Positions 42,739-56,850 of a stretch of 64,000 bases of DNA are shown here, one piece after another. The stretch lies in contig OW203770.1 in assembly GCA_934045905.1 (NCBI GenBank), positions 29,397,259 to 29,461,258 on the forward strand, given 5' to 3'. Both the position numbers and the translations under genes were made by a program. Position 1 is the first letter of the stretch; each line of letters opens with the position of its first letter. Below the pieces are notes generated by a model, which was not told the DNA's origin, made no database searches, and saw only the letters and a list, made by a program, of their open reading frames with translations. This DNA comes from Leuctra nigra (taxonomy: Eukaryota; Arthropoda; Insecta; Plecoptera; Leuctridae).

Positions 42739-43915
42739 CACATGCAATGTCAAGGCACTTACTTGTTGTCAACGTCTTTCCGAACCTGCGTTGTCGTGCG
42801 ATACGCAATCAATCAGCTTCCTCGTGTCCAATGTTCAGCTGACCTCAACGTTTCTACCTGCGTTTATTGCCATTTTACCGCAAATGGAACTTCTTTCATT
42901 GTTCACATTTCCACCACTAAACACTAACGAAATAATAAAACAAATCATTGCAACCCGATTCTAGATATTGATTAATTAACAAAGTGAACTATGTTTAACA
43001 TTGAACAACACTTTTACTGAGTATAATCATGGAAAAACTACTTACCTACAAATTACAACGAATGGATTTTAATGGAATTATTATCCGATCTATTTTCTGA
43101 ACTTGAACTTTTGCTTTCATATGTCCAAAACTAACGGACAGGACTTTAGACTAGGTAATTCTTTCAGCGCAACGTCCCTAACAGTGCATTATGAAGAGAT
43201 GGGCAAATACCTATTACAAGTCGGTCAACACTGGAAATGGCTGATAACAAAAGGATTGAAATGAAGGATAAACCGCTCATAAAAATTTAATCAAGGATTA
43301 AATAAAAGCAAACTACTTCAACATTACAAATATAATGAAAAAATATTGACTAAATGGACAGAATAATACTGTAATATGAGAATAAATATAGCAATAAATT
43401 AATAAATATTTATAAAGTACCTACATAGCAATATAATATCATAGACATTTATGAACACAGTGAGTACAAATGTCTATGATAATATAATAAATATACATAC
43501 TACTACAATCAACACAATCAACCAGCACCACATAATGATAATAAATAATAAAAAATTTGCAACAATTGCTCATAACTATAGTAACAAAACTATTTAATTA
43601 GAATAATAAGTAACGAATATTATGAAACCCAGGTTGAATATCTCGGTAATTTTTCGATGTAATTTTTCGACTCTTTTAGGTTTTCCAGAGAAAAAAATCT
43701 CCTGAAATGACATGTTTTGAGTTTAACAAACTTAAAATATCCCACATGAAATGCATGGGAAGATAAAACATTTAACTTGAACAGTTATTTGCTACTGATT
43801 TACTGACAAACTAATACAAGTGGAAATAAGAAAACTAGTGACGAACAGCTGGTCTGATACTTGTTATATCTGATGAGAAAATTTCAATAATCCAATACAA
43901 TTGGCCTCGATTCAC
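42739..43915. other. Unassigned AT-rich DNA
   Basis: No gene or clear repeat. ATAGACATTTATGAACAC / inverted ACAAATGTCTATGATA near 43441-43480 is a small palindrome. Confidence 0.4.
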
Positions 43916-45415
43916 ATGGTTCCGCATTCCATCAGGTCCCCCAACCCCTATGTCCAATGACTGAGAGTGAAAGCGAAAGTGGGGCAAGGAAGTTAGAACC
44001 GCATTCCATCAGCTCCCCCAACCCCTATGTCCAATGACTGAGAGTGAAAGCGAAAGTGGGGCAAGGAAGTTAGAACCGCATTCCATCAGCTCCCCCAACC
44101 CCTATGTCCAATGACTGAGAGTGAAAGTGAAAGTGGGGCAAGGAAGTTAGAACCGCATTCCATCAGGTCCCCCAACCCCTATGTCCAATGACTGAGAGTG
44201 AAAGCGAAAGTGGGGCAAGGAAGTTAGAACCGCATTCCATCAGCTCCCCCAACCCCTATGTCCAATGACTGAGAGTGAAAGTGAAAGTGGGGCAAGGAAG
44301 TTAGAACCGCATTCCATCAGGTCCCCCAACCCCTATGTCCAATGACTGAGAGTGAAAGCGAAAGTGGGGCAAGGAAGTTAGAACCGCATTCCATCAGCTC
44401 CCCCAACCCCTATGTCCAATGACTGAGAGTGAAAGTGAAAGTGGGGCAAGGAAGTTAGAACCGCATTCCATCAGGTCCCCCAACCCCTATGTCCAATGAC
44501 TGAGAGTAAAAGCGAAAGTGGGGCAAGGAAGTTAGAACCGCATTCCAGCATCTCCCCCAACCCCTATGTCCAATGACTGAGAGTGAAAGTGAAAGTGGGG
44601 CAAGGAAGTTAGAACCGCATTCCATCAGGTCCCCCAACCCCTATGTCCAATGACTGAGAGTGAAAGCGAAAGTGGGGCAAGGAAGTTAGAACCGCATTCC
44701 ATCAGCTCCCCCAACCCCTATGTCCAATGACTGAGAGTGAAAGTGAAAGTGGGGCAAGGAAGTTAGAACCGCATTCCATCAGGTCCCCCAACCCCTATGT
44801 CCAATGACTGAGAGTGAAAGTGAAAGTGGGGCAAGGAAGTTAGAACCGCATTCCATCAGCTCCCCCAACCCCTATGTCCAATGACTGAGAGTGAAAGTGA
44901 AAGTGGGGCAAGGAAGTTAGAACCGCATTCCATCAGGTCCCCCAACCCCTATGTCCAATGACTGAGAGTGAAAGCGAAAGTGGGGCAAGGAAGTTAGAAC
45001 CGCATTCCAGCATCTCCCCCAACCCCTATGTCCAATGACTGAGAGTGAAAGTGAAAGTGGGGCAAGGAAGTTAGAACCGCATTCCAGCATCTCCCCCAAC
45101 CCCTATGTCCAATGACTGAGAGTGAAAGTGAAAGTGGGGCAAGGAAGTTAGAACCGCATTCCATCAGGTCCCCCAACCCCTATGTCCAATGACTGAGAGT
45201 GAAAGCGAAAGTGGGGCAAGGAAGTTAGAACCGCATTCCATCAGGTCCCCCAACCCCTATGTCCAATGACTGAGAGTGAAAGTGAAAGTGGGGCAAGGAA
45301 GTTAGAACCGCATTCCATCAGCTCCCCCAACCCCTATGTCCAATGACTGAGAGTGAAAGCGAAAGTGGGGCAAGGAAGTTAGAACCGCATTCCAGCATCT
45401 CCCCATCCCCTTTAG
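43916..45415. repeat. 77-bp satellite, ~19.5 units
   Basis: GAACCGCATTCC recurs every 77 bp (e.g. 43996, 44073). Two variable sites (CAGGTCC/CAGCTCC and AAAGCGAAAG/AAAGTGAAAG) alternate in much of the array, giving a 154-bp dimer. Some units have CCAGCATCTCCC instead. Short reverse-strand frames are repeat translations. Confidence 0.95.
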
Positions 45416-46123
45416 TCCGTGACTGTGTGCAAACAACTGCCTGGGCTAAAACCCGAAACGGGTGATTTATATTAGAAACCATCCTCTATCAATCACGTCA
45501 ATTCAACATAGTACAAGCGACAACAGCAGTCAAAATGTTTGATACTCTAAAATGTACTTTCTGCAATAACTGAATGAAATCACATTCTTTCTCTGAATGT
45601 ATTATTCATTGACTCGGCAAGTGACATAAAGGTACCTCTCAGCAGTGATTCACATTGCTGTAAGCTAGGTCTCTATGTGAAGCGTCAGCGTCATTGCCTG
45701 CAAAGTTGATGCTGTTATTCTATTTAAAAAAATCTACGTTATATTCTTTGAATTTACTCAAGTTGGCTGACACAGAGGTACCCCTTCCAGCTGTGCTGCT
45801 GAGCTAGGTCTCTGTGTTCAAGCCTATTTGTTTCAAGGTTTTTCACTGAACCTCGATATTTCGACAAATTAAAGAGTCACAAATCATATGACTTTTCCCT
45901 CTCTCTCTAAGACTGCTTGCTGTCTACTTGACATTTCCAAGACATATTCTTGTGTATTTACACGTGAAAGTTGGCTTGGCACACAACACAGTCATTGACG
46001 AATGAATTGACTTACATAGATAACATGTCAATTAAATGAACCACAATGAACATAGGTAGTGAAAATATTGGAATAATATAATTTCTTCAAGAGCTTAGGT
46101 ACTACTAAGTAGGACTTTTTCAC
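45416..46123. other. Unassigned DNA
   Basis: No gene seen. GAGCTAGGTCTCT/AGCTAGGTCTCTA near 45664 and 45801 is a short direct duplication. Confidence 0.4.
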
Positions 46124-46157
46124 GTTTCCATGGCAACAAAGTCTTTACCATGGCAAC
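46124..46157. promoter_or_regulatory. Two RFX X-box-like dyads
   Basis: GTTTCCATGGCAAC (46124-46137) and TTTACCATGGCAAC (46144-46157), 20 bp apart. They are within repetitive DNA, so function is doubtful. Confidence 0.25.
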
Positions 46158-47604
46158 ACATTGTTGGAAATTGCATCATTATCTTGTCACACATCTCATA
46201 CAGGTTTTCTTTGCCAAGATGTCACATGACATTTCAATTTGATTTAAAATTAAAGATATTTGAACTCTTTGTCATTACTACAGGTACTGACTACTGATAT
46301 TTATAAAAGTATAACACAAAATTAAAGGAGACTTCTCCATGGCGTGAAAAAATAACTGTAACTCTCAAATAACAGAGCATGTATCAGTGTCACAAATTGT
46401 TGGAGTAAGTTCATGACATGTTAATATAATAGTGATAGTAAGAGCATAATACTGTAAAAGAAACCAACACAGAATAAACACTTTCTTTGTTTTGGTTTGT
46501 ATGAATGCATTTTTTATTTGCATTGACAGATTTTAATAAATTCACTTTTTTTTTAACTTGTGTTGGTTTGGTATTATAAAAAAATTAATGAGATAACTCC
46601 AAATTGGTTAAAAACATGACAGTAAACTGTTCACTAACAGAGTAACAATACTCACAGTTGCTAAGACCAGTTGGCAAGTGTTAATAATAGAGTTAGCAAT
46701 TGCAATGTAATAGCACCTATCACAGAGAATGCAACACAGAATGGACATAATCATTCCAAATGCTTGCACAAATCACCTTAGACTACTTGACAACAATTGC
46801 AATTCAAAAATCACTTGGAAAATCACAGTTTGAAATACTTTTTCATGCCTTGAATATTCCAGTCAAAATGCCAGTTTATGTTGATTAATGAAAGGTCTCT
46901 GAGGCATCATATTTAGGTGGTAAACATCATTGTTGTCTTCATGCCATCATCATTGTTGGATACTTGGAATTTACATGATAATAGTGGTTTTACTTCACAT
47001 AAACCACAGTTTTTCATTCCAATGTGTCACATGACATTTACATTTAGTTTTGATGAATTCATTTTATAGGTATTATTTTGATCTTTTGCTTTATTCATTT
47101 TTTTGAATGCATCATCTTTTTGTTTTTATTTGTAGTGATTTATTTGTATGGATGCATATTTATTTTTTGATTTGTTTTTTTAATGGTGTTAATTGATATT
47201 TATGGGTGCATTTTTGTTTTTTGCTTATACTGATTGATTTGAATAAGTGCACCATCTTTTTATCTTTTGCTTATGAATATTTTAATTTTGATATGTGTTG
47301 ATATTTACAAAAAGTACAATAAACAATTTAATAAGATTTCTCCATTGCTTAAAATAATCACTGTAAGCAGTGAAATAACAGATTATTTTGGTATAAGTAC
47401 ATGAAGCCAGTCATGGCACATGTTGTACATAATAAAATGAGCAATATCATAACGTATATAATATTCAATTAATGCATATTAAATCACAGAGAAAGTATCA
47501 CATAATGGATAGGACAAAACCCAAATAACAAATCACCTTACTTCTTGACAACATTTGCAATTGAAATTCTCTACAATGAAAGAACAAAGTATCTTACTTA
47601 TAGT

Positions 47605-47640
47605 TACCCAGTTCTGTCTGTCTGTCTGTGTGTGTAGTAT
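47605..47640 (+). repeat. (TCTG)n/(TG)n tract
   Basis: TCTGTCTGTCTGTGTGTGT, a short microsatellite. Confidence 0.8.
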
Positions 47641-48443
47641 GTCAGGAACGGTTGCGCGCTTCGATTTGACATTGGTATTTATTAAAAACTATAACTAAGA
47701 TGGTGGCGTTACATTGCCAAACATGTCTAAAATTACGTCTTCTGCTTTTTGTGAATAAAGAAATAACCAAAACTTACCTAAGACGCACACTATATGCTTT
47801 TGTATTTGTAACAAATCTACTCTAATGTATAGTAACTGTCAAATCAATTACTTCACATAGAAAACGTCATGCCGACAATTTCGTTCAAACTGACATATTC
47901 AAATTTTCTTCTCTCTGAGTTATACATGGGCCGTGAACCTGAATAGTGAATACCAACAAACCAAAGCCGATTGAATTGAAAATTTGTAATACATTTTATT
48001 TTGTTAAATATGTACTTTTCCATCGTTTCTTATTAGTGTTGTCATGTTACTGAAGGAATGTGTCTATTGATACTGTTTTTAGCATCAATGTTTAGTTTTT
48101 ACAATATACCTATCAAGTGGAGCCGAATATAGCAACGTGAAGAATGTGCTCTCATTGGTTGACAGCAGTCACGTGAACCATAATTTTGTAAAGGGGACAT
48201 GAGTCATTAGAATATAATAACATAATAGAACAGAATATAATTATATTAACAGTTTAGGAATAAACTGTACTTTAGTAATAAGATATTAAGAAAATACACA
48301 TGTGGATTTTCCAGTGGCTGAAATAGTCAGCTGTTGTAGCATCAAGTTTCAGTTCAGTGAAATGATCAGATTCTAATCTATTAAAATGAACATTTATAAT
48401 GAAGAATTTCAGCTACAGTTCTAATGGGTGATCGGTAATTATT

Positions 48444-48522
48444 TGATTACCGTTTGATTATTGATTATTATTGATTATTATTGATTATTGATTATTATTG
48501 ATTATTATTTGATTATTTGATT
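48444..48522 (+). repeat. (TGATTAT)n microsatellite
   Basis: Imperfect units of TGATTATTATT and TGATTAT. Confidence 0.85.
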
Positions 48523-51500
48523 TGCGTTGGGGTAATGTAAGAGAATATTTCAATACAGCTGTATTTATTGACATCAGTCAAATGGTAATTGGAGGAGCTT
48601 GATTATATCATTCCAAAAGGGTGCAACGGAAAATTGAGAAAATGTATTTCCACCCTTCTACCTCGGAGAGACGAATATAATGAAACCCAACCCCCACACA
48701 CTAAGTTATCATTCTTTCTGGGATAGCATACCTCTATGTATCATGAATCGCCACAATGCAAAAAGGCTGGCGTTTTTTTTCTTAATTTGTTTTACTTTGT
48801 AAACTCATTTGAAATGGAATTTTCCATAATAGTTATGGTTAAATTACTTTCCTTCGTTACTTATTTTCGTATTCTGTTGGGCATTTTAGTCATGCTAACG
48901 ACGTTATGTGTGTAGTGTATTATAACTATAAAGTTATCAACAACGCACACTCTGCTGCCAAATATCTCAACTCATGCTAATTTACGCATACCCCACTGGT
49001 GCGCATTGGTCATGTTTTACATGACGGGTCCCTCTAGTTTGATATAAAAGGCCAATCATGGCAATCATAATACCAGCACAGAGAAATCATCATAGAATCA
49101 CACATTGATCTTTTTTAATTGTGTTGATTTTTATATACATAAAAAAAATGTTTTGATTGATTTTATGATTATTAATGCATTTCCTTATTTTTTATTACTT
49201 CTGTCGATATTTTTAAATAACGATATTAAAATATTGAGAATTGATCCTAGTATTCCACTATAAACAGTGAAATACACAGTACTTAGTATTTACTAAGTAT
49301 GGCAAATGTTGTAACAAAGATAGCTTTTGCAAGAAGATAATACTATCATATCATAAATCACAGGGAACATCACAGAATGGGACAACCGTCCCAATGGCTT
49401 GTATAAATTACCTTTTCAAACTTTCAGGTAATAATTGTACTTAAAAACTCAATATAAACAGTGTAATAACAGAGTATTTGGTATAAAGCCAATATTGGCA
49501 ATTATTTACAGTGAAATCATCACAGATAACATTTTTCTTTTTTCTTTTTGTTGATTGATTTGTTTGAATGTAATGTAAGTTCTTTTCCTTTTTTACTTGT
49601 ATTGAATGACTTTTAAATTTTAATGAATGCATTTTTGTTTACTTCTGTTGATATTTTTCAACTGACAATAAAAAATTAAAGATACTTCTCAATTGATTAT
49701 AAAATCACTGTAAACAGTAAATAACAAAATATTAGGTACATTATATCAGGCCAATTTTGGCAAATGTTAAAACAAAGATAGAAATAGCAAAGATAATCTA
49801 GGAATGGACACGACCATACCAACAGCTTCTGCAAATCACCTTAGCAATGTCTGTAATCATTGATCACAGTTTGAAAGATCAGTCATAGCTTGAATAAGTC
49901 AATCAAAAGTTAAGTTGATGTTGAGACTTGATGTGTGTTTGAGACATTTGTCATTCACAAAGTTACATCAATATTATTATTATGCAAGTAAATGCGTTGC
50001 TAAATGTTGATACTTCGTTTATCCATTCAATTGATATCAGTTTTATTTGAAAGTGTTGCTTGAAAGCTGAACATAACATGTACCTACGTACAATTTACAT
50101 GTGATATAAATAAATACTGGGTGGTCCCAAAATATACATTCAATGGGCGAGACTTGGGCTGGTTTGATTTATGTCAATAATATTGATATTTTACAATATT
50201 TCTAAGTGGTAACACATTGGTAATAGTGTCTTCATTGTCACCCTCAATGTAGGAGACTTGGAAATTACATAATAATCTTCTCATACATCAGTATCATTCA
50301 CTGTTTCATTGCTAAAATGTCACATTACATTATTTGACATTATTTTTTAATACATTTTGTTTTCATTACTTTTTTTTCCTTGAATTGATTGATTTTTAAG
50401 AATGCATAATCTTTTTGTTTTTGTTTTCTTCAATTGACTTATTTTTATGGATGCATTTTTTGTTGTTTCCTTTATTAATTGATTTTTATGAATGCATCAT
50501 CTTTTCGTTCTTTTTACTTCAATTGATTTATTTTTATGGATGCATGTTTTTTTATTTGTACTTGTGTTGATGATTTAAAATGTACAATAAACATTTTAAT
50601 GAGATTTCTCCATCGCTGATACAGCCACTGTAAACAGTGCAATGAACGTATATTCTAGTATTCTAGTTCTAGTAATTTGTAGTATATTTTATTATGCATT
50701 ATAAAATTAGCAAAAATATATATTATATAATTAGAACATTATAATAAAAATAGCAATAGCATTTAAGGTATATAATATTTTACAGCATAGTGTATAAAAA
50801 AAACACTGAAATAATTATCACAAAATTGACAGGACAATACTAATTGGTATTGTTCTGTTAGTGATTGTACTAATCAGTATAATCACATTAGATTACTTAG
50901 CATTGACAACATATTAAAAAATACAGTACACTCTGAAGTAACAGAGTATTTGGCATCACAAATTAATAAAGCCAGTCATGGCAAATATTATAATTAGAAA
51001 GAAATACCAAGACAGATTATTCTGTGACATTATATAGTAAATCACAGAGATAGCATCACAATATAGACACAACCATAACACAGCCGTTTACAAATCACCT
51101 TAGACTATTTGGCAACAATTGCACTTGCATTTTAACTTGAATAATCACTATAAGCAGTGAATCAGTTTGAAAAATCAGTCATGCCTTTAATTAGTCTAAA
51201 GGCCATTTGGTATTGAGAATTAAGAGGTGTCTGAGGCACCATTGTAATTTAAATATATTACATTAATAATATTATTATTCTGCAAGTGAATTATGAATTG
51301 TTGTAAAATGTTGTTTGTCCGTTCAGTTTAATACAGTTGATAATTTTGTAAGTGGTAAACATCATAGTTGTCTTCATTGCCATCCTCATTTCAATGCATT
51401 TTGCTTTCCTTTTATTACATGTATTGATATTTTTAAACTGACAATAAAAATATAATGAGACTTCTCAATTGATTAAAAAGATCTGTGTTAACAGTAAAAT

Positions 51501-52946
51501 AACATAGTATTTGGTATATTATATAAGGCCAATTATGGCAAATGTTATAACAAAGATAGCAAAATCATATTAAGAAAATCAAAGAATGGACACAACCATA
51601 TACCAAAGCTTCTGCAAATAATAAATTGCATTTGAAAATGTTTGTAATCAATGATCACAGTTTGAAAGATCAGTCATGGCTTGAATCAGTCAAAGGCAAG
51701 TTGATGTTGATGACTTGATGTGTGTTCGAGGCATTTGTCATTCACAAAGTTACATCAATATTATTATTATTAAGTAAATACGTTGCTACATGTTAAAACG
51801 TGGTTTGTCCACTCAATTGATTTCAGTTTTATTTGAAGTGTTTCTTGAAAGCTGAACATACGTACATTTTAAATGTTATATAAATACTGGGTGGTCCCAA
51901 AATCAATGGGCGAGACTAGGGCTGATTTGATTAATGTCAATTATATTGATATTTTTCAATATTTCTAAGTGGTAACGTAACACATAGGTAATAGTGTCTT
52001 CATTGACATCATCATCATTGGAGACTTAAAAAATACATGATTATCTTGTCATACATCACACACTGTTTCATTGATAACATGTCACATGACATTTACCTTT
52101 GACTTTTATCAATGCATTTATTTTTGTTATTTTGCTTAAATTGATTGATTATTTTGAATCCATCATTTTTATTACATTTATTTATTTATTTTTATGGGTG
52201 CATTTTTTGTTTTTTGCTTGTTTGACTTTTAAGAATGCACCATCTTTTTGATTTTTTAACTTGTTTTGATTGATTTATATGAATGTACAATAAACATTTT
52301 ATTGGATTTCTCAATGGCTTATAAATGTCACTGTAAACAGTGAAATAACAGTATAGAATACATAAGGCCAGTCATAGCAAATGTTATAATACAATAAGCA
52401 ATAGCATTTAAGGTATATCACAGAGAAAGTATCCCAAAATTGACAGGACAATATCAAATTCTTGTACTAAAAAGTAATCACATTAGATTACTTTGCATTG
52501 GCAACAATTGCATGTAAAATGACTGTACACTCTGAAGTAACAGAGTATTTGGCATCACAAATTAATAAAGCCAGTCGTGGCAAATATTATAATAGAAAGA
52601 AATAACAAGATAGAATAATACTTTGACATTATAATAACTCACAGAGATAGCATCACAGAATGGACACAGCCATAATCACATGCGTTTACAAATCACCTTG
52701 GACTATTTGGCAACAATTGCACTTGCATTTTAACTTGAATAATCACTATAAGCAGTGAATCAGTTTGAATATCAGTTATACATTGAATAAGTTAAAAGGC
52801 CAGAGTTGATATTGAGAATTAATAGGTGTTGAATGCACCATTTTAATTCATCAATTTACATTAATATTAATATCCTGTGAGAGAATGAGTTGCTAATTGT
52901 TGAAACTTAGTTTGTCCATTCAATTTAATTTAGATTTCATGATCTA

Positions 52947-52964
52947 GTGGAGCGGTCGCTCCAC
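52947..52964. repeat. Perfect 18-bp palindrome, copy 2
   Basis: Same GTGGAGCGGTCGCTCCAC and flanks as 1212-1229. Confidence 0.6.
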
Positions 52965-54000
52965 GCCAGCCAAGTCGTACGGCGCGCGCACACTCTCATA
53001 TAAATATATAAATACTGGGAGGTCCCAAAATAAACATTCAATGGGCAAGACTAGGGGGGATTAATTAGTATCAATATTATTGATGATTTTCAATATTTGT
53101 AAGTAGTAACAATAGTATAGTGTCTTCATTGTTGGTCTTCATTGTCTTCATTGTTGTCTTCATCAGTATTACATATGGTTTCATTGCTAAAATATGTCAC
53201 ATGACATTTACATTTGACTTTTTTTTAATACATTTTGTTTTCCTTCCTTTGTTTTTTTGCTGTCTTGATTGATTTTTAAGAATGCATCATCTTTTTATTT
53301 TTTTCTTCAATTGATTTATTTTTATGGATGCATTGTTTGTTTTTTCCATATTTGTATTGATTTGATTTGAACGCATCATCTTTTTGTCTTTTTCTTCAAT
53401 TGATTTTTTTATGGATACGTTTTTATTTTTTCCATGTATTGATTGATTTTTATGAATGCATCATCTTTTTGGTTTTTTACATCAATTGATTTATTTGTAT
53501 GGGTGCACGTTTTTATACTTGTGTTGATGTTAACAAACAAATCGCTTATAAAAGTAATTGCATTAACAGTGATATAGCAGTACAGAAGGTAACAGTACAC
53601 AGTATTGGCAACAATTGCACATAAAAATACTGTACACTCTGATGTAACAGAGTATTTGGTATCACAAATTAATAAAGCCAGTCGTGGCAAATATTATTAT
53701 AGAAATAAATAGCAAGATAGATAATACTGTGACATTATAAAAAACCTCAGAGATAGCATCACAGATTGGACACAGCCATAATCACAGGCGTTTACAAATC
53801 ACCTTAGACTTTTTGGCAACAATTGCACTTGCATTTTAACTTGAAAAATCACTATAAGCAGTGAATCACAGGTTGAAAAATCAGTCATGCCTTTAATAAG
53901 TCTTAAAGACCGGTTGGTATTGAGAATTAAGAGTTGTCTGGGGCACCATTTTAATTTTAAAAATTACATTTATATTATTATTCTGCAAGTGAATGCAAGT

Positions 54001-55884
54001 GAATGTTATTATAAACAGTTTTATTTGAGGCAGGTTTGCTTGACAGCTAAACCTGTACATACATTCGGTGGCAACCTTGACATGCAATTAAATAACACCT
54101 ACTGGGTTTTCCCAGTAACACATTTCATGGGCTCAATCCACATAAGTGAAATTCGATCAAATTCGATCAAACAAAAAATCAATGTCACTATATTTCTGGG
54201 CGAGACACGATGTTTAGATTCAAATATTGCACGAGGAGCTCAGAATATCACGTGATATTATAGAAGATGTAATAATTGAGTAGTTTCTTAAGCGCATGAA
54301 ACACTTTCCTCTCGTAGGAAAGATGTAGTATTATGACTTTTTTAATTGAAACGTTGATGTAATCAGCTTGACAATGGGTGATTTTAAATGTGAACACACC
54401 ATTGAATAAACTGCATGTTTAAATCTGCAAGTAGCACGCGAAGACTCTGTGTGAAAACCATTGAAATTGCGTTTAATGGAAAATTGGAATGTACAATTGG
54501 AATGTAAAATGACCGCTATAATATTATTCAGAAACTATCCTGAATCTTTCTGCAAATATGTCCACGCAGTAACGGCCAGCACTATATCCGCTAGAGTTCA
54601 CATTTGACAGTTCGTATCCAAGAAGTGGGGCAAAAAGTGGAACAATTCAGCAGTCTGACATTGTTATTAGAGTGAGAAACTCGTTGAAAAACATGATACA
54701 AAACATTCATAAAGCTTTAAAACTTGAGCCCGTTTAAAACCGTTGCCCTTAGAAATACGTAGGCGGCCCAGGAGCTCATTTGGAAACAATATTTGAGCCA
54801 CAATAATTAATGTATCGCATTGAAAATTTCACATCACATCAATAAAAGTGGTTAAATATGCCTTATACTTTCTCCTTTTTATATTAAATATTAAACATAT
54901 TTTTCATGGTGTCAAATTAGGCCATTTTTGTGTAGTTTTAAGCATAGAGTACCTTACTTAGAATTCACAAATCAAACAAAATAAAAATATAGGCATAATA
55001 ATTATAAATCCTTCATCAAAAATACGTCCACATTTCAAATTGATTGAAACAATAGTGTGGGCTACAGATGCCTTCTTGTTTTTAGTTCTAGCGCTGGTCC
55101 CAGCAATAAATATTTCTGTCCTATCTTCGGTGCAGAAATTGTTTTCAATGATTATATTAATTGTTTATGAACCCCTTCTGCCTCGGCAATTGAGGAGAAG
55201 TGGAGTGAGCAGACAGTCGCCCCACTCTTCTGTTTTCACATTTTCAGGGAAGCCGCATATTTGGATCATTGCAATTTAAAAACAATAATGAAACCCTAGA
55301 AATCTCACAAGAAGTAGGTGCATGAGACATCGAATGCTCTTTGAAAGTGCAGGTCAAGAGATTTATTGCCTGACTGAGTAGACTTGTTTTGTGATCCAAT
55401 GCAATTATTGGAAACATTGCATTAGTAAAGTCAGTCAAAGTTGATTAATTGCAACTTTAATAGAATAATTATGAACATTAATCCCAAAATATCAAATGTA
55501 CCTAATCTTTTTGGGGGTAATCGAAAAGTAAATATCTAGAAGGACTGATTCATAAGACACAGAGACGGTATCTATATGTTTTAGTTTTTTTCCATGTTTT
55601 TAATTAATCAATATTAATGAGATAAAATAATTTTAAAATCTTATCAAAATATTTCGTGTGACATATCAATTTAAATTATTTTGTGGATGCAATGTAAGAT
55701 AATTAAAAAAAAAAAATTCAAATTGATATAGGGGTGGAGGGGGGCACATAGGACACTTTTCATATTTTTCAGTAAGTCATGACATCAACATTTTCCTCCC
55801 TCACTCATCTGAAGGAGCTCGAACTGGCGATGTTCAGTTGTTTGTAAAAAAAAAAATGCATTTATCAAGACAGCAAAAACAAAC
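54001..55884. other. Unassigned AT-rich DNA
   Basis: Short frames at 53887-54255 and 55040-55279 lack codon bias, domains and splice signals. No gene called. Confidence 0.4.
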
Positions 55885-56003
55885 CTAACTCCCAACTTTG
55901 CCCCTGATAATACTCCACGCTGCATCGACTGAGTTCGCCAATCCAGGGGCCACACTCTTAAGGATCCCGTTGTCAACTCGCATTATTTTGTGCCCAAATT
56001 GAG
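55885..56003 (-). CDS. Possible terminal exon, unrecognised
   Basis: On the minus strand, acceptor TTTTACAG (56006-56004 = CAG) is followed by an open frame encoding QFGHKIMRVDNGILKSVAPG and ending AWSIIRGKVGS then TAG. It is more GC-rich than its surroundings and protein-like, but I recognise no family and see no partner exon nearby. Confidence 0.22.
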
Positions 56004-56689
56004 CTGTAAAATTTAAAATTGGATTGTAAAATATCATTAAAAATATTTGAATATTTCTAAGGTAGTCAACAAATGACAATTTTCTCAATTATGATTGTGG
56101 TTCTGGTTTATACTGAAGTATTGTTTGCATTCGAAGGTGTTGCTCGTCTCTTGTTATATTTGGCCACGTTTAACTTCATGCGTTCTACGTGGGGAGTTGA
56201 ATGGATCGCAACAGGTCTCTGGTATGACATGGCCTGTTTCAAGATCTAAGAAAACCGTGAAATAGGAAGTTAATTCGCCATGGGCTATGCTAATATGTAA
56301 GTAGTTAGTGCAGCAAGTAGATACATAGGTGTACTTCCATTTTAAATGAAGATATATTTAAGTGCTCATTTCTTAATTTGGTGGCTGTGGCCGGGTAATA
56401 TTTAGCTACTTCCATCACTTTATTTCTCGATTTATTTTAATACAATTTTATTTATGTGGTTATTTTTTAAAGTTAGGTTTGAAAAGGAAAATGATTCGTT
56501 TTCGGAGAAAATCTGACACATAGGTCACGTCAAGATATTTTTGAATTGTAAGTTGCCATCTAAAGATTATCACAGATGAATTCCCCTGCCTAAATCGTAA
56601 AGTAGAACAGACGGGTATTGCATCTCGGGAGAACTGAACTTATACGGACAATATGACTGCTGACTAGGCAATGAAATACAAATCCATCT

Positions 56690-56850
56690 GGGACCCCATT
56701 CCTGAAAAATATAAGAGTGTGAGAAAAAATAGTGACAGAATTGTTATCAACCAAATGGAATCCAGCAGGCTTATAGATTCTATTGGCTGGTACCGATTTT
56801 CTCACTATTTTTTCTCATACTCACTCCCACTTTTTTCAGGAATAGGGCCC
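56690..56850. mobile_element. Foldback MITE (GGGCCCTATTCCTGAA ends)
   Basis: GGGACCCCATTCCTGAAAAA and, inverted, GGGCCCTATTCCTGAAAAA. Inner arms share GAGAAAAAATAGTGA. It is 161 bp and non-coding. Confidence 0.8.

Larger units (their letters stand above)
46250..54000. repeat. Array of large, diverged AT-rich repeat units
   Basis: Recurrent modules in the same order are: GCATCATCTTTTTG text; ACAATAAA followed by GAGACTTCTC or GATTTCTCC; a CACTGTAAACAGTG-like dyad (near 47360, 49700, 50625, 51150, 52330, 52745, 53855); AGTATTTGGTAT; CCAGTCATGGCAAAT; and ATCACAGAATGGACA. Best-preserved pairs are 49.66-50.16 with 51.43-51.91 kb, and 50.58-51.30 with 52.28-52.90 and 53.55-53.95 kb, implying units of roughly 1.1-1.8 kb. 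No coding. Confidence 0.7.

Noticed and set aside
42253..42964. Cys-rich ORFs (119 and 93 codons)
   Set aside because: They cover a 500-bp TIR element and its flank; frames cross the element boundary and show no family.
44455..45176. Three similar 60-codon reverse-strand proteins
   Set aside because: Translations of the 77-bp satellite.
43916..45415. CRISPR-like array
   Set aside because: Units are contiguous 77-bp tandem repeats without unique spacers, in a eukaryotic context; the same holds for the 68-bp and 118-bp arrays.
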